Below are positions 8,962 to 21,800 of a stretch of 40,971 nt of DNA, piece after piece. How positions within the stretch are numbered: the stretch's first letter is position 1; each line of letters begins with the position of its first letter. The notes under the pieces are model-generated. The model saw only the letters and a list, made by a program, of their open reading frames with translations, made no database searches and was not told the DNA's origin. Both the position numbers and the translations under genes were made by a program. Origin of the DNA: PLA5 sp040901705 (lineage in GTDB: Bacteria; Planctomycetota; Planctomycetia; Pirellulales; PLA5); assembly GCA_040901705.1 (NCBI GenBank), contig JBBDYI010000079.1, forward strand, positions 1 through 40,971, written 5' to 3'.

Positions 8962-10068
8962 ATGATCGACTCGCGGATGCGAAGAATTCGAATCGTTTGC
9001 GTGGCCCTAGTGGCGGCCGTCGCACTGTTGGCATCAGAACCGGACAGCCAGCGCGCCGCCGCCGCCGCGCCGGATTCGCTAGGCCGATTCGAGTTCGCCC
9101 GCAGCGAGATGGGCGTGCTGTTTCGGGTCGTGCTGTACGCACAGGATGACGAATCCGCCCGCCGGGCGAGCGACGCGGCGTTCGAGCGGGTCAAACAACT
9201 CAACGCGCTGCTGAGCGACTACGACGCGAAAAGCGAGATCAATCGGCTGACCGCCGCGGGGCCGACGGACGATGGCGTCGCCGTGAGCGCGGAACTGTGG
9301 TCTTTGCTCAATCGAGCACACCGGCTGTCCGAGGAGACCGACGGAGCCTTCGACGTGACGGTCGGGCCGTATTCGCGTCTGTGGCGGCGGGCGCGGCGGC
9401 AGCGCGAACTCCCTTCCGCCGAGCGGTTGGCGGAAGCGAAAGCGGCCGTCGGATTTCGGTATCTAGAACTTGTGGAGCCAACCGAAGGCAAAGAAAGCAA
9501 AACCGGTAAGGTCCGCGTTCGGCAGGCGAACATGCAGCTCGACCTTGGCGGAATCGCCAAAGGTTACGCCGCCGACGAGGCGCTGGCCGTGTTGCGAAAA
9601 CTCGGAATCCGCCACGCGATGGTCGCCGCCGCCGGAGACATCGCCGTGGGCGACGCTCCGCCGAGTGAAGTCGGCTGGCGAATCGGCGTCGCTCGGCTGG
9701 GAGCCGAGTCGGAAGAGCCGGGAGTCTATCTGCGGCTGGCCAATTGCGGCGTCAGCACTTCCGGCGATGCATTCCAACACGTCGAAATCGACGGCAAGCG
9801 TTACTCGCACATCGTCGACCCGCGGACGGGCATTGGGCTCACCGAGCGGAGCAGCGTCACTGTAGTCGCCCCCGATGCAACGACCGCCGACAGCCTGGCG
9901 ACCGCGATGTCGGTCATCGGCGAACAACAAGCCCAGCGGCTGCTCGAAAAATACCCGCGGGCCGAGATGCTGTTCGTCCGCAACGAGAACGAAAAAGCAG
10001 TGGCAACGCGGTCCGCCGGCTTCGAGCGGTACGTCGAAATCGACGATGCCAACCGGCGGTCGAAATAG
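8962..10068 (+). CDS. apbE: ApbE-type FAD:protein FMN transferase
   Basis: A 368-residue protein of the ApbE family, which attaches FMN to threonine residues of flavoproteins outside the cytoplasm, using FAD and Mg2+. A hydrophobic N-terminal segment (IVCVALVAAVALLA) indicates export. Family landmarks are present: GGIAKGYAADEAL, then AAGDIAVGD, and the C-terminal SGDAFQH...YSHIVDPRTG with the aspartate-rich TTADSLATAM metal-binding region. I chose the ATG at 8962, preceded by GGGGGA with 7 bases spacing, over the ATG at 8944, which has no ribosome site. No Nqr, Rnf or other recognisable flavoprotein target is encoded nearby, so the target is unknown. Confidence 0.88.
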   Translation: MIDSRMRRIRIVCVALVAAVALLASEPDSQRAAAAAPDSLGRFEFARSEMGVLFRVVLYAQDDESARRASDAAFERVKQLNALLSDYDAKSEINRLTAAGPTDDGVAVSAELWSLLNRAHRLSEETDGAFDVTVGPYSRLWRRARRQRELPSAERLAEAKAAVGFRYLELVEPTEGKESKTGKVRVRQANMQLDLGGIAKGYAADEALAVLRKLGIRHAMVAAAGDIAVGDAPPSEVGWRIGVARLGAESEEPGVYLRLANCGVSTSGDAFQHVEIDGKRYSHIVDPRTGIGLTERSSVTVVAPDATTADSLATAMSVIGEQQAQRLLEKYPRAEMLFVRNENEKAVATRSAGFERYVEIDDANRRSK

Positions 10069-10122
10069 CCCACACGCGCCGACGCTCTCGATGGATGTTT
10101 GCAGTCAAAGCTCGACGTTCCC

Positions 10123-11325
10123 TCACCGCAGCGACCGAACGTGTCGCAAGAACTCGGCGTCGAGCGTTTCGAAATTGCCGAGGGCCGCCTCGAACTGTTT
10201 GAGCCGTTCTGCGGGCGTGTCGACGACGGCGGGCGGCTTGTCGGCGATGGTTTTCAGATACGCCACGTACTCCTTCGTGTGCCGCTGCATGAGGAAATGG
10301 TTTATCGCCCAGGCTTCGGCATAGGCGGCCGTCGCAGTGCGTGGGTCGCGGACGCGGGCGTCATCGACGACGAGCGACTTGAGCGAAGCGGCGGGGCGAT
10401 TGGGAAAATACGCTTGAAAGTCGCCCAACCGGCCATAGTTGACCGCGCCGATGGTGCGCCAGCCTTGGGCCGACTTGAGGTCCGGCGTCTCGAAATACAT
10501 CGCCAATCCCTCGGCGACCCATAGCGGCACGTCGGCGAATCGCTGGCTGAGACCGCAATTGAATTGGAGTTGGTGGAACGCCTCGTGAACGACCGTGGCC
10601 ACGTTTTGCGCGGCGCTGGGATGCGACAGCATCTCGTTCACCTGGGCGAGATTGCCGCGGCGATTGCCTTCACGACGCAACGCGCCAACGCCGGTCAAAT
10701 CGTAGAGCGTTACGTGGTTCGTCGTGAGGGCATAGAACGCGACGAGCTTGCTCGCCCCTTCGCCGTAGTGCTGTTTGGCATACGCGGCGTACGATTCCTC
10801 GTCGGCGAAAACGAGGACGCAGAGCGGAAACTCCGGCTCCGCGAGCTTGATGCCCTTGCCTTGCCAAAACGTGTGAAACGCGCGGTGCAGCCGCTCGAAC
10901 AACGCGCCGACCCACTGGGCGTAGGCCTTGTTGCTGTTGTAGCAAATGACGTAATTCCGCGTGCGATGGACGTCGAAACCGTCGGGCAATCCAGCAAGCA
11001 ATTGCTTGCCGATTTCGTCGGCGGCGACGGGAGCGAACGGGCGAGCATCGGACGTGCGGCGAATCAACTGTTCGGCCGCGATCGGGTACAGGCCGCCATC
11101 GGCCGTCTGAAACAGCAAGCTCTTGTCGACGGCTTCGACCACGACGCGGCCTTCGAGCCGGGTCGCCTGCGAGTCGCCCTGGCGGCGGAACTCAACCTGT
11201 TCGACCGCGGCGGTGCCGGACGTCAGCACCAGGAGCAGCGCCGCGCTTGAGCATGCCACGGTGGGAAGCGCTCGTCCCAACCGTCGCCGCCGCGAATCAC
11301 ACGAACTTAGCGTTGATGCCGTCAT
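10123..11325 (-). CDS. DUF1570-like exported HExxH protein
   Basis: A 400-residue protein with an N-terminal signal-like segment (ALPTVACSSAALLLVLTSGTAA). The middle holds a HEAFH motif (H247, E248, H251) followed about 25 residues later by WVAEGLAMYFE, the pattern of gluzincin zinc peptidases (two histidines plus a downstream glutamate). Its layout resembles the DUF1570 family common in planctomycetes, whose members are predicted but, to my knowledge, unproven peptidases. The N-terminal mature part (VEFRRQGDSQATRLEGRV...LLFQTADGGLYPI) looks like a small beta domain. The gene converges on apbE with 54 bases between stops and is divergent from aceE. Peptidase activity is inference from the motif; the substrate is unknown. 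Confidence 0.75.
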   Translation of the reverse strand: MTASTLSSCDSRRRRLGRALPTVACSSAALLLVLTSGTAAVEQVEFRRQGDSQATRLEGRVVVEAVDKSLLFQTADGGLYPIAAEQLIRRTSDARPFAPVAADEIGKQLLAGLPDGFDVHRTRNYVICYNSNKAYAQWVGALFERLHRAFHTFWQGKGIKLAEPEFPLCVLVFADEESYAAYAKQHYGEGASKLVAFYALTTNHVTLYDLTGVGALRREGNRRGNLAQVNEMLSHPSAAQNVATVVHEAFHQLQFNCGLSQRFADVPLWVAEGLAMYFETPDLKSAQGWRTIGAVNYGRLGDFQAYFPNRPAASLKSLVVDDARVRDPRTATAAYAEAWAINHFLMQRHTKEYVAYLKTIADKPPAVVDTPAERLKQFEAALGNFETLDAEFLRHVRSLR

Positions 11326-11519
11326 CTCTTAACGATAGCACGGGTCGACCGGACGAACCAAGGCAATTGGCCGACGGGCAGCGGTCGATTGCGAATTGGG
11401 ATTTCGATATGAAAGTCGCTTCGGCGGGCCATTTGCGAGTGACCACGATTCCGTCGCTGATACCCCTCCGTCGTTCCTCCGTCGTGGCCGCTACAACCGT
11501 CGCCGCCCTTTACTACCCG

Positions 11520-11542
11520 CGGTAAATGCCGATAATTTACCG
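11520..11542. promoter_or_regulatory. Inverted repeat upstream of aceE, possible operator
   Basis: CGGTAAAT-N7-ATTTACCG has perfect 8-bp arms. It sits about 55 bases before the aceE start and just before a TATATT hexamer at 11546-11551 that could serve as a -10 box, so a bound protein would cover the -35 region. The binding protein is not known. Confidence 0.45.
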
Positions 11543-11561
11543 GCGTATATTTAGGGAGCCA

Positions 11562-11574
11562 TCGCGAATCGCGA
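11562..11574. promoter_or_regulatory. TCGCGA-A-TCGCGA repeat in the aceE leader
   Basis: Two copies of the self-complementary hexamer TCGCGA are separated by one base, about 22 bases before the aceE start and just downstream of the possible -10 box. This could be a second operator half or chance in GC-rich DNA. Confidence 0.25.
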
Positions 11575-11596
11575 CACACCATATTGAGGGATGCGG

Positions 11597-14293
<2,697 letters not shown>

Positions 14294-14397
14294 CGCAGCG
14301 TAGCAACGTAGGGTGGGCCTCACTTCGTTCGCCCCCTCGACACGAGTCACTCACGAATCACGCGCACCAAACCGCGCGAACCACAAGCGAATTCAAT

Positions 14398-15888
14398 ATG
14401 GCCGTCGATTTCAAACTTCCGAACTTGGGCGAAGGCGTCGAGTCGGGCGAAGTGCTCTCGCTGTTGGTCAAGGAAGGCGACACGATTTCCAAGGATCAGA
14501 ACGTCGTCGAACTGGAAACCGACAAGGCGACCGTCGAGGTTCCCTGCCCACATGCCGGCAAGGTCACGAAGATCCACGTCAAGGAAGGCGACAGCGTGCC
14601 GATCGGCGGGCTGTTGATCTCGCTCGAAACGAGCGACGCCGGCGGAAAGACCGAACAAGCAAAGTCCCCGCCCCAAGCAGCGCAGCCAAAGCAAGAAGCC
14701 AGGCAAGCGACCGAACCGGCCAGGTCCGCCGCCAAGTCGCGGCCCGACGAGAACGCGGCGACGAGCGACGACCATCGCCGCCCCGCCGCTGCGCCGTCGC
14801 ACCCAGCGACGCCTTCGCGCGAAGAGCGAAAGCCAGCAGCGTCCCCCGTCGCCACAGCGACCGCGCCGGCTCGAAGTTCGTCGAAGCCGGCACCGGCGCC
14901 GCAAGTCGATCGCGACGACGGCAACAGCGGTGACAGTGGCGATGCACTCGTTCCGGCGGCCGGCCCGGCGATCCGCCGGTTCGCGCGCGAGCTTGGCGTC
15001 GATCTCAACCGCGTTCGCGGCACTGGCCCCAACGGACGGATTCTTCGCGAGGACGTCGTCAACGCGGTGCGTCAGGCCAACGCTGGCCCCATTGTCACGA
15101 CCGCCCCGCCGACACCGGCTGCTCGAACCCCGGCCAGTGCGCCCGCCCCTGCCAGTTTGCCCGGCGAACCCGGCAGCGACGCATATGGCCCGACGCGAAC
15201 CGAGCGGGCCTCTAAAATCCGCCGCACGATCGCCGATCGGATGATGCAATCGTGGACGACGATTCCGCAACTGACCAACTTCGACGACGCCGATGTGACG
15301 GAACTCGAGCGCCAGCGTTCGTCCAGCAAGGAAGACTATGCGGCCAGCGGCATCAAGCTCACGATGCTGCCGTTCATCATCAAGGCGATTGCCATGTCGC
15401 TGCGGCGGCATCCAGTGCTGAACTGTTCGTTCGACATGGAAGCCGGCCAGATCGTTTACAAGGATTACGTCAACATCGGCGTGGCCGTGGACACGAATCG
15501 CGGGCTGGTCGTGCCGGTGCTGCAGGACGTCGATCGGATGACGATTTCGGACGTCGCCCGTGGCCTAGCCGAGTTGGCAGAGATGGCACGGAGCAACAGT
15601 TTTTCGCTCGACGACCTCCGCGGCGGCACGTTTACGATCAGCAACTTGGGCGCGATCGGCGGCAGCTATTCGACGCCGATCATCAATCCCGGCGAAGTGG
15701 CGATTTTGCTGGCTGGCCGCTCGCGTAAGATGCCCGTCGCGATCGACGACGAAATCGACATCCGGCTGATGCTGCCGCTCAGTTTGTCGTACGATCACCG
15801 CATCGTCGACGGCGCGTCGGCGGCGCGATTTCTCAACGACGTGATTGGGTATTTGGAGTCGCCGACGCGGTTGCTGCTGGCGCCGTAG
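14398..15888 (+). CDS. aceF: Dihydrolipoamide acetyltransferase, PDH E2 component
   Basis: The E2 core of pyruvate dehydrogenase passes the acetyl group from lipoyl to CoA. The protein is 496 residues. A single lipoyl domain (about 1-78) has the modified lysine K43 in ETDKATVE. A long Ala/Pro/Lys/Arg-rich flexible linker (about 80-185) leads to a peripheral-subunit-binding domain (about 186-222; AIRRFARELGV...GPNGRILREDV), another linker, and the catalytic acetyltransferase domain (about 265-496) with active-site histidine H467 in YDHRIVDG. E. coli E2 has three lipoyl domains; one is a shorter design. The start ATG follows directly on aceE. The open frame running further upstream overlaps aceE and is not coding. 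No E3 (lpd) gene is in the window. Confidence 0.96.
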   Translation: MAVDFKLPNLGEGVESGEVLSLLVKEGDTISKDQNVVELETDKATVEVPCPHAGKVTKIHVKEGDSVPIGGLLISLETSDAGGKTEQAKSPPQAAQPKQEARQATEPARSAAKSRPDENAATSDDHRRPAAAPSHPATPSREERKPAASPVATATAPARSSSKPAPAPQVDRDDGNSGDSGDALVPAAGPAIRRFARELGVDLNRVRGTGPNGRILREDVVNAVRQANAGPIVTTAPPTPAARTPASAPAPASLPGEPGSDAYGPTRTERASKIRRTIADRMMQSWTTIPQLTNFDDADVTELERQRSSSKEDYAASGIKLTMLPFIIKAIAMSLRRHPVLNCSFDMEAGQIVYKDYVNIGVAVDTNRGLVVPVLQDVDRMTISDVARGLAELAEMARSNSFSLDDLRGGTFTISNLGAIGGSYSTPIINPGEVAILLAGRSRKMPVAIDDEIDIRLMLPLSLSYDHRIVDGASAARFLNDVIGYLESPTRLLLAP

Positions 15889-16042
15889 ATTCGCGCTATT
15901 CAGACCGCGTCTTGCGACATCCTTATATCTCGGTGGCCTGCCTGTGCTGTAGTATGTTTGCGCTTTCGGCGCGTGCAGTCGGTCCTTGTCGTCCGCGTCG
16001 TTTATCTACGAAGGATTCGGGCAGCAAGCTTCCGGTGACTTA

Positions 16043-17437
16043 ATGACCAACACACTGTTTCTGCCCGAACTTCGCGAGATGCTCTCCGAGAGCGACGCCG
16101 CCTCGCTGGCCGAGTTCTGCAAGACGCTCCATCCGGCCCGCACGGCCGAGTTCATGGAGGGCCTCACGGCGGCCGAAGCCTGGTCCGTTCTCAAGCACAC
16201 GGACGAATCGACGCGGGTCGAGATCTATCATTATTTCGACTTCGCCAAGCAAGTCGAGATGATCGAGTCGCTCGATCGCGCGGAGATGGCCGTGCTGATC
16301 GGCGCGCTTGCGCCGGACGAGCGCGTCGACATCCTCAAGGATGTCGAACCGGCGATCGTCGACGAATTGTTGCCGCTGCTGCCGGCCGTCGAGCGTCGCG
16401 ACATTCAACGGCTCACGGCATACGAAGAGGGCACGGCCGGCTCCGTGATGACGACCAGCTTCGCCCGGCTGAGCGAAAAGCGCACTGCCCGGCAGGCCAT
16501 CGACGACCTCGCCACGCAGGCGGCCAATCTCGAAACGATCTATTACTTGTACGTCGTCGACGAGGAAGACCACCTGCGGGGCGTCGTCTCGGCGCGGCAA
16601 CTGGTCTCGGCGATGGCCAAGCCTGACGTGCCGGTCGCCGACATGATGGAGCGGTCGGTCGTTTCGGTCCAAGTGACGGACGACCAGGAAGACGTCGCCG
16701 ACGTGGTGGCCAAGTACGACTTGCTGGCCGTGCCGGTCGTCGACCAGGAGCGGCGGCTGGTCGGCATCATCACGCACGACGACGTGATCGACGTCATGCG
16801 CGAAGAAGCCATCGAGGACATCCACATGCAGGCCGGCATCTCGCCGCTCGAAGACAGCTATCTGGCGACGTCGCTGGTCACGCTGGCGTGGAAGCGGGGC
16901 ATGTGGCTGACGTTGCTGTTCGTCGCCGGTCTGCTGACCGCGCTGGCCCTGCAATCCTACGACGAAGCCCGCACCACGTGGCCCTGGCTGGCGATCTTCA
17001 TTCCGTTGATCGTTTCGACCGGCGGCAATTCCGGCAGCCAGTCGGCGACGCTGGTCATCACCGCGCTCACCGCCGGGCACGTCACCGGGCGCGATTGGGC
17101 TCGCGTCGCCGTCCGCGAAGTTCTTTCGGGTATGATGCTTGGTGGGCTGCTGTCGCTGATTGGCTATGGCGTAGCGACGATCCTGTTGCACCAAGAGGCG
17201 AGCCAGGGGATAAATGTGCCAAGCCCGTTCGTGGCGGCGATCGTGGTGCCGGTGACGATCGTGCTGGTGGTCATCTTCGGCACGCTGTGCGGCGCGATGC
17301 TGCCGCTGCTCTTCCATCGCTTGGGACTGGACCCGGCCTTGATGAGCACGCCGTGTGTGGCCGGCATTATCGACATCGTCGGCATCGTGCTGTATATGAA
17401 TGTCGCGGTTCACCTACTGGCGATAATTGCCGGGTGA
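16043..17437 (+). CDS. mgtE: MgtE-family magnesium transporter
   Basis: A 464-residue Mg2+ channel/transporter of the inner membrane, about the usual family length (~450). An acidic, helical MgtE N domain (about 10-125; NELLPLLP-like helices) is followed by a CBS pair (about 135-255; tandem ...VVDEEDHLRGVVSARQLV... and ...VVDQERRLVGIITHDDVIDV). The C-terminal pore domain has five membrane segments (about 280-464), including the conserved STGGNSGSQS signature. The CBS and N domains normally sense cytosolic Mg2+ and close the pore, so control is probably at protein level. I chose the ATG at 16043, preceded by GGTGA; a longer in-frame start near 15986 lacks support. No obvious riboswitch-like structure is seen in the 154 bases upstream. 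Confidence 0.94.
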   Translation: MTNTLFLPELREMLSESDAASLAEFCKTLHPARTAEFMEGLTAAEAWSVLKHTDESTRVEIYHYFDFAKQVEMIESLDRAEMAVLIGALAPDERVDILKDVEPAIVDELLPLLPAVERRDIQRLTAYEEGTAGSVMTTSFARLSEKRTARQAIDDLATQAANLETIYYLYVVDEEDHLRGVVSARQLVSAMAKPDVPVADMMERSVVSVQVTDDQEDVADVVAKYDLLAVPVVDQERRLVGIITHDDVIDVMREEAIEDIHMQAGISPLEDSYLATSLVTLAWKRGMWLTLLFVAGLLTALALQSYDEARTTWPWLAIFIPLIVSTGGNSGSQSATLVITALTAGHVTGRDWARVAVREVLSGMMLGGLLSLIGYGVATILLHQEASQGINVPSPFVAAIVVPVTIVLVVIFGTLCGAMLPLLFHRLGLDPALMSTPCVAGIIDIVGIVLYMNVAVHLLAIIAG

Positions 17438-17519
17438 AGAGGTCGGCGGTTAAACACTTGCCCATCCGAACGACCGCCCCGAAACTCCCGGCTCCAACCT
17501 CCGATCTCCGGATTGTTCG

Positions 17520-18812
17520 ATGAATCGCAGTCGCAGCCATGAAATCTTCGCCCGCGCCCGACAATTGATGCCCGGCGGCGTGAATAGTCCCGCTCGTGCG
17601 TTCGGCGCGGTTGGCGGCGAGCCGATCGTGTTTGCCCGCGGCGAAGGAGCGTATCTGTACGACGTTGACGGCAACCGCTACATCGACTTCATCGGCTCGT
17701 GGGGGCCGCACATCCTCGGCCACGCCCATCCCCGCGTGGTCGAAGCCGTCGAGCGGGCCAATCGCAACGGCACGAGTTTCGGCGCGCCGACCGAGGCCGA
17801 AAACGAACTCTGCGAGTTGATCGTGGCCGCCGTGCCGTCGATCGAGCGCGTCCGCCTGGTCAATTCCGGCACGGAAGCCACGATGAGCGCCATCCGGCTC
17901 GCCCGCGGATACACGGGCCGCGACGCGATCGTCAAGTTCGCCGGCAACTACCACGGCCACGTCGACAGCCTGCTGGTGGCCGCCGGAAGTTCGGCGGCCA
18001 CGCTCGGCGTGCCCAACTCGCCGGGCGTTACGGCTGGAGCCTCGAAGGACACGCTGATCCTAGAGTACAACGACGTGGCCGGCCTCGAAGCGGCTTTTGC
18101 CGCGCACGGAGAGCAGATCGCCGGCGTGATCGTCGAGCCGGTCGTCGGCAACATGGGCACCGTCGTGCCGACGGGCGAGTTCCTCTCCGCCTTGCGAGCG
18201 ACGACCGAGCGATGCGGCGCGTTGCTGATCTTCGACGAAGTGATGACCGGGTTTCGGGTGGCCTACGGCGGCGCACAGTCGCTGTTCGGCGTGCGGCCGG
18301 ACTTGACCACGCTGGGAAAGATCGTCGGCGGCGGACTGCCCGTCGGCGCTTATGGCGGCCACGCCGAAATCATGCGGCACGTGCTGCCAGAGGGAAAAGT
18401 CTTCCAGGCCGGAACGCTCAGCGGAAACCCGCTGGCCTGCGCCGCGGGCATCGCCACGCTCTCGCAATTGCGCGACGATCCGCCCTACGAACGATTGGAA
18501 ACGCTGTCGCGGCGGCTGGCCGACGGGCTCGTGGCGGCGGCCAAATCCGCAGGCGTGGTCCACACGCTCGCCCGCGTCGGCAGCATGATGACGCTGTTCT
18601 TCAGCGGCGAACCGGTCCGCGACTGGCCCACCGCGGCAAAGTGCGACACACGGGCATTCGGCCGCTTTTTCTGGGGATTGGCGGACCGCGGCGTGTATTG
18701 GCCCTGCAGTCAGTTCGAGGCGCTGTTTGTCTCGGCGGCTCACAGCGACGCGGACATCGACGCGACGATCTTAGCCGCCGCCGCGGCGCTCGGTTCGCTG
18801 GCCGCGGCGTAA
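17520..18812 (+). CDS. hemL: Glutamate-1-semialdehyde 2,1-aminomutase
   Basis: A PLP enzyme that isomerises glutamate-1-semialdehyde to 5-aminolevulinate, the last step of the C5 route to haem and other tetrapyrroles, in the cytoplasm. The 430-residue length and the whole sequence match the family. The N-terminal MPGGVNSPARAF signature, the IDFIGSWGPHILGHAHP segment, NSGTEATMSAIRLARG, and the PLP lysine K267 in TLGKIVGGGLPVGAYGG are all present. It lies 82 bases after mgtE on the same strand and could share its transcript, though the functional link is not obvious. It converges with secDF. Confidence 0.97.
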   Translation: MNRSRSHEIFARARQLMPGGVNSPARAFGAVGGEPIVFARGEGAYLYDVDGNRYIDFIGSWGPHILGHAHPRVVEAVERANRNGTSFGAPTEAENELCELIVAAVPSIERVRLVNSGTEATMSAIRLARGYTGRDAIVKFAGNYHGHVDSLLVAAGSSAATLGVPNSPGVTAGASKDTLILEYNDVAGLEAAFAAHGEQIAGVIVEPVVGNMGTVVPTGEFLSALRATTERCGALLIFDEVMTGFRVAYGGAQSLFGVRPDLTTLGKIVGGGLPVGAYGGHAEIMRHVLPEGKVFQAGTLSGNPLACAAGIATLSQLRDDPPYERLETLSRRLADGLVAAAKSAGVVHTLARVGSMMTLFFSGEPVRDWPTAAKCDTRAFGRFFWGLADRGVYWPCSQFEALFVSAAHSDADIDATILAAAAALGSLAAA

Positions 18813-18890
18813 GACGGCATTCGTGGGTCGCAATTCATCGGCCGCGCGCGAGCGCGGTCGCAAGCCTTGATCGCCTGCCGCACGCTTGAC

Positions 18891-21800
18891 TTACGCCACT
18901 TGGGCCGGCGAGCGCAGTTCGCTCTTCGTCGGCACCGGCTTGGCCGACATCCACAGGACGATCGGGTTGGCGACGAATACCGAACTGTATATGCCGGAGA
19001 TCAGCCCCACGAGCATCGCGAACGCGAACCCGTGAATCGCCTCGCCGCCGAAAAAGTAAAGAATTCCCACGACGAGCAGCACGGTAAACGAGGTGAGAAA
19101 CGTGCGGCCGAGCATCTGATTGACGCTGCCGTTGACCATATCGATGGTGAGGTACGGACTCTTGCCGCGCGTTTCGCGGATGCGGTCGAAGATGACGATC
19201 GTGTCGTTGATGGAGAAGCCGATGATCGTCATGAACGCCGCGACGACGTTGAGGTTGATCTTGAACGCATCGACCTGAAGTACGCCAGCCAGTGCCGGAA
19301 CCGACTCGACGAAGTACGAACTCAATGCCATCGCGCCCAGGGTGACCAACACGTCGTGTACGAGAGCAACGACCGCCGCCACGCCGTAGACCACTTTTTG
19401 GAAGCGAATCCAGACGTAGACGATAATCGCCAACAGGCTGACGACGACCGCCATTACGGCGAGTTGCTTGGCTTTGTCGGCCACGGCCGCGCCGATATTG
19501 CTGCGAGCCGGAAACACCGGTTCGGCGGCCAACTTGGCGGAATAGGCGTCGAGCACCGATGCCGTTTCGTCGGGCGTAAGCGACGACTCGAAGACCCATT
19601 CTTTGCTGGCTTCTTGACTGCCGGGCTTCGCCGGATTGGAAACACGAATCCGCGCGGTGGGGAATTTTTCTTTGACGAGCGATTCGAGCGCTCCCTGAAC
19701 TTGCTTGTACGGCAGTCGTTCGCTGTAGGTGAGCGCAGTAGTCGTCGTCATTCCGCCGGCAGCCGACGGCGATGTCGACGACGTTTCCGGGGGCGAGGAG
19801 GTCTTGCTCGGTTCGGTCTTTTCCGGTTCGGTCGTGTCGGGAGTTGCCTTTTCGGGAGTTGCCTTGCTCGGACTGGCGGCGTCGGGTTCATTGGCGGGCG
19901 GAGCGGCATCGGCTTGCGCGGCGGCATCGGGCGTTGCAGCGGCATCGGCCGGTTTCGCGGCGTCGGGTTTCGACTCTTCCGCGCCCGCGACCGGCGGCTG
20001 TTTCGCGGCATCGCCAGTGTCCTCGTTCGGCTCGGTCTGATACGACGCCAAACGGACGACCGGCTTGCGCGATTCGCGGTCATCCGTCGGTTCACGTTGC
20101 GCCGTGAAAATCGGCGACGCTTCTCGCGGCAGCCGAATGTCGCTGGATGCGGACGCCTCCTGGATCGGCTGAGGCGCCGCGTGCGTCAAACTGTTGTGCT
20201 GTAACTGGCCTTCGAACACGTACTCCAGGTAAAAGTGAAGCACATCTTCCAGTTCGATGTTGAATTCGCTCTCTTTGATTTCACCATCGCCGTTGGCGTC
20301 GAGTTGGTCGAAACGCTTCTTGGCGAACTCCTCGATCGGTCCCTTGCGCCCGGCGACGTATTCGCCGACGTCGAGCTTGCCGTCGCCGTTGGTGTCGCGT
20401 TTTTCGAATTCGACCGGGAGCGAGCTCGGATTGCCCAGCGACGTGTCGATCTTGAATTGCACATCGCGCCCGTCGTCGCGGACGATGCGGCTGACCGTGG
20501 CGTCGAGAATGCCGTTTTTGTCGAGCTGCCCGCGAAGTTCGTCGATGTTCTTGTTCTCGGTGAAAACGACTTCGGCAGACGTGCCGCCGGCAAAGTCGAT
20601 GTCGAGCAGCGTGATGCCGCGGGTATAAGTCGCCACCAAACCGACGACGATCAACACCACGGACGCGCCGATGCACAGCCGCTGCTTGCCGACGAAGTCG
20701 AAATTCGTGCCGGAAATCAACCGCGACATCGACAGCTTCGTGAGCTTACGTTTCTTGTCGGCGATGTCGAACACCAGCCGCGTCGCCGTGATGGCCGTGA
20801 ACAGATTGGCAACGATACCGACGATCAACGTGACGGCGAAGCCCTTGACCTGATCGGTGCCGATCCAATACAGCACGATGCCGGTAATGACCGTCGTCAG
20901 GTTGGAGTCGATGATCGTCGTGGTGGCGCGGTCGAAGCCGTTGCGGATGGCCATTCGCAACGCCGCGCCGCGATCGATCTCTTCGCGAATTCGCTCGAAA
21001 ATCAGCACGTTGGCGTCGACCGCCATACCGACTCCCAAGGCCAGACCGGCCAGACCGGGCAGCGTCAGCGGTGCTTTGAATAGAATGATGACCGCGAACG
21101 TGATGAGCACATTGAGCAGCAGCGCCATGCAGGCGACGACGCCGGAAAAACGATAGTAAAACGCCATGAACACCAGCACGAGCGACGTCGAGACGATCAT
21201 TGCCAGGCGGCCCTTGCGGATCGTATCTTCGCCCACCGTAGCGCCGATTTCGTTCTGGCTGACCGGGTTTTCCCGGAGCACGGCGGGCAGGCTGCCGGCG
21301 TTGAGGACGCGGACCATCGCCGCGACGTCTTGCTTGGAATAACGGCCGGTGATGATCACGTTGTCGCTGATCGGCGACTTCAGGCCCGGCGCAGAAATCA
21401 GCTTGCCGTCGAAAACGATGCCCATGCGATGCAAGAAGTTCTTGTTGTCCTCGGGCGGGAATTTACCCGTCATACTGCCCAAGTTTGCCGCGCCGACCGG
21501 AGACATCCGGAACGAGACGGCGATAGCGCCTTCTTCATCGCGAGTTTGCCCGGCGGAGCTTAGCTCGCTGCCGTGTACGACCAATTCCTCCGGCTGATAT
21601 GGAAGGCGGAGGATGGCGAGCGCTTCGTCTTGACCGTCGAGATTCTTGCGGAGAATCAGCGCGTCGAAACCGGTCTCTCTCGCGAGGTTCATTTGCTCGG
21701 TATCGATGGGAAACCAGCGGGCAGCGGTGGCCTTTTCGTTCCGATCGGTCTCGGCATTGAATACGTCGGCTTGGACGTCGATTTCGGGCGTTGGTTTGGC

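Noticed and set aside
15889..16042. Mg2+ riboswitch (M-box) before mgtE
   Set aside because: The leader is only ~150 bases and shows no recognisable conserved core or clear stem set by eye.
18842..18857. CCGCGC-GCGA-GCGCGG hairpin between hemL and secDF as a terminator
   Set aside because: No T-run follows on either strand; GC-rich chance symmetry is likely.
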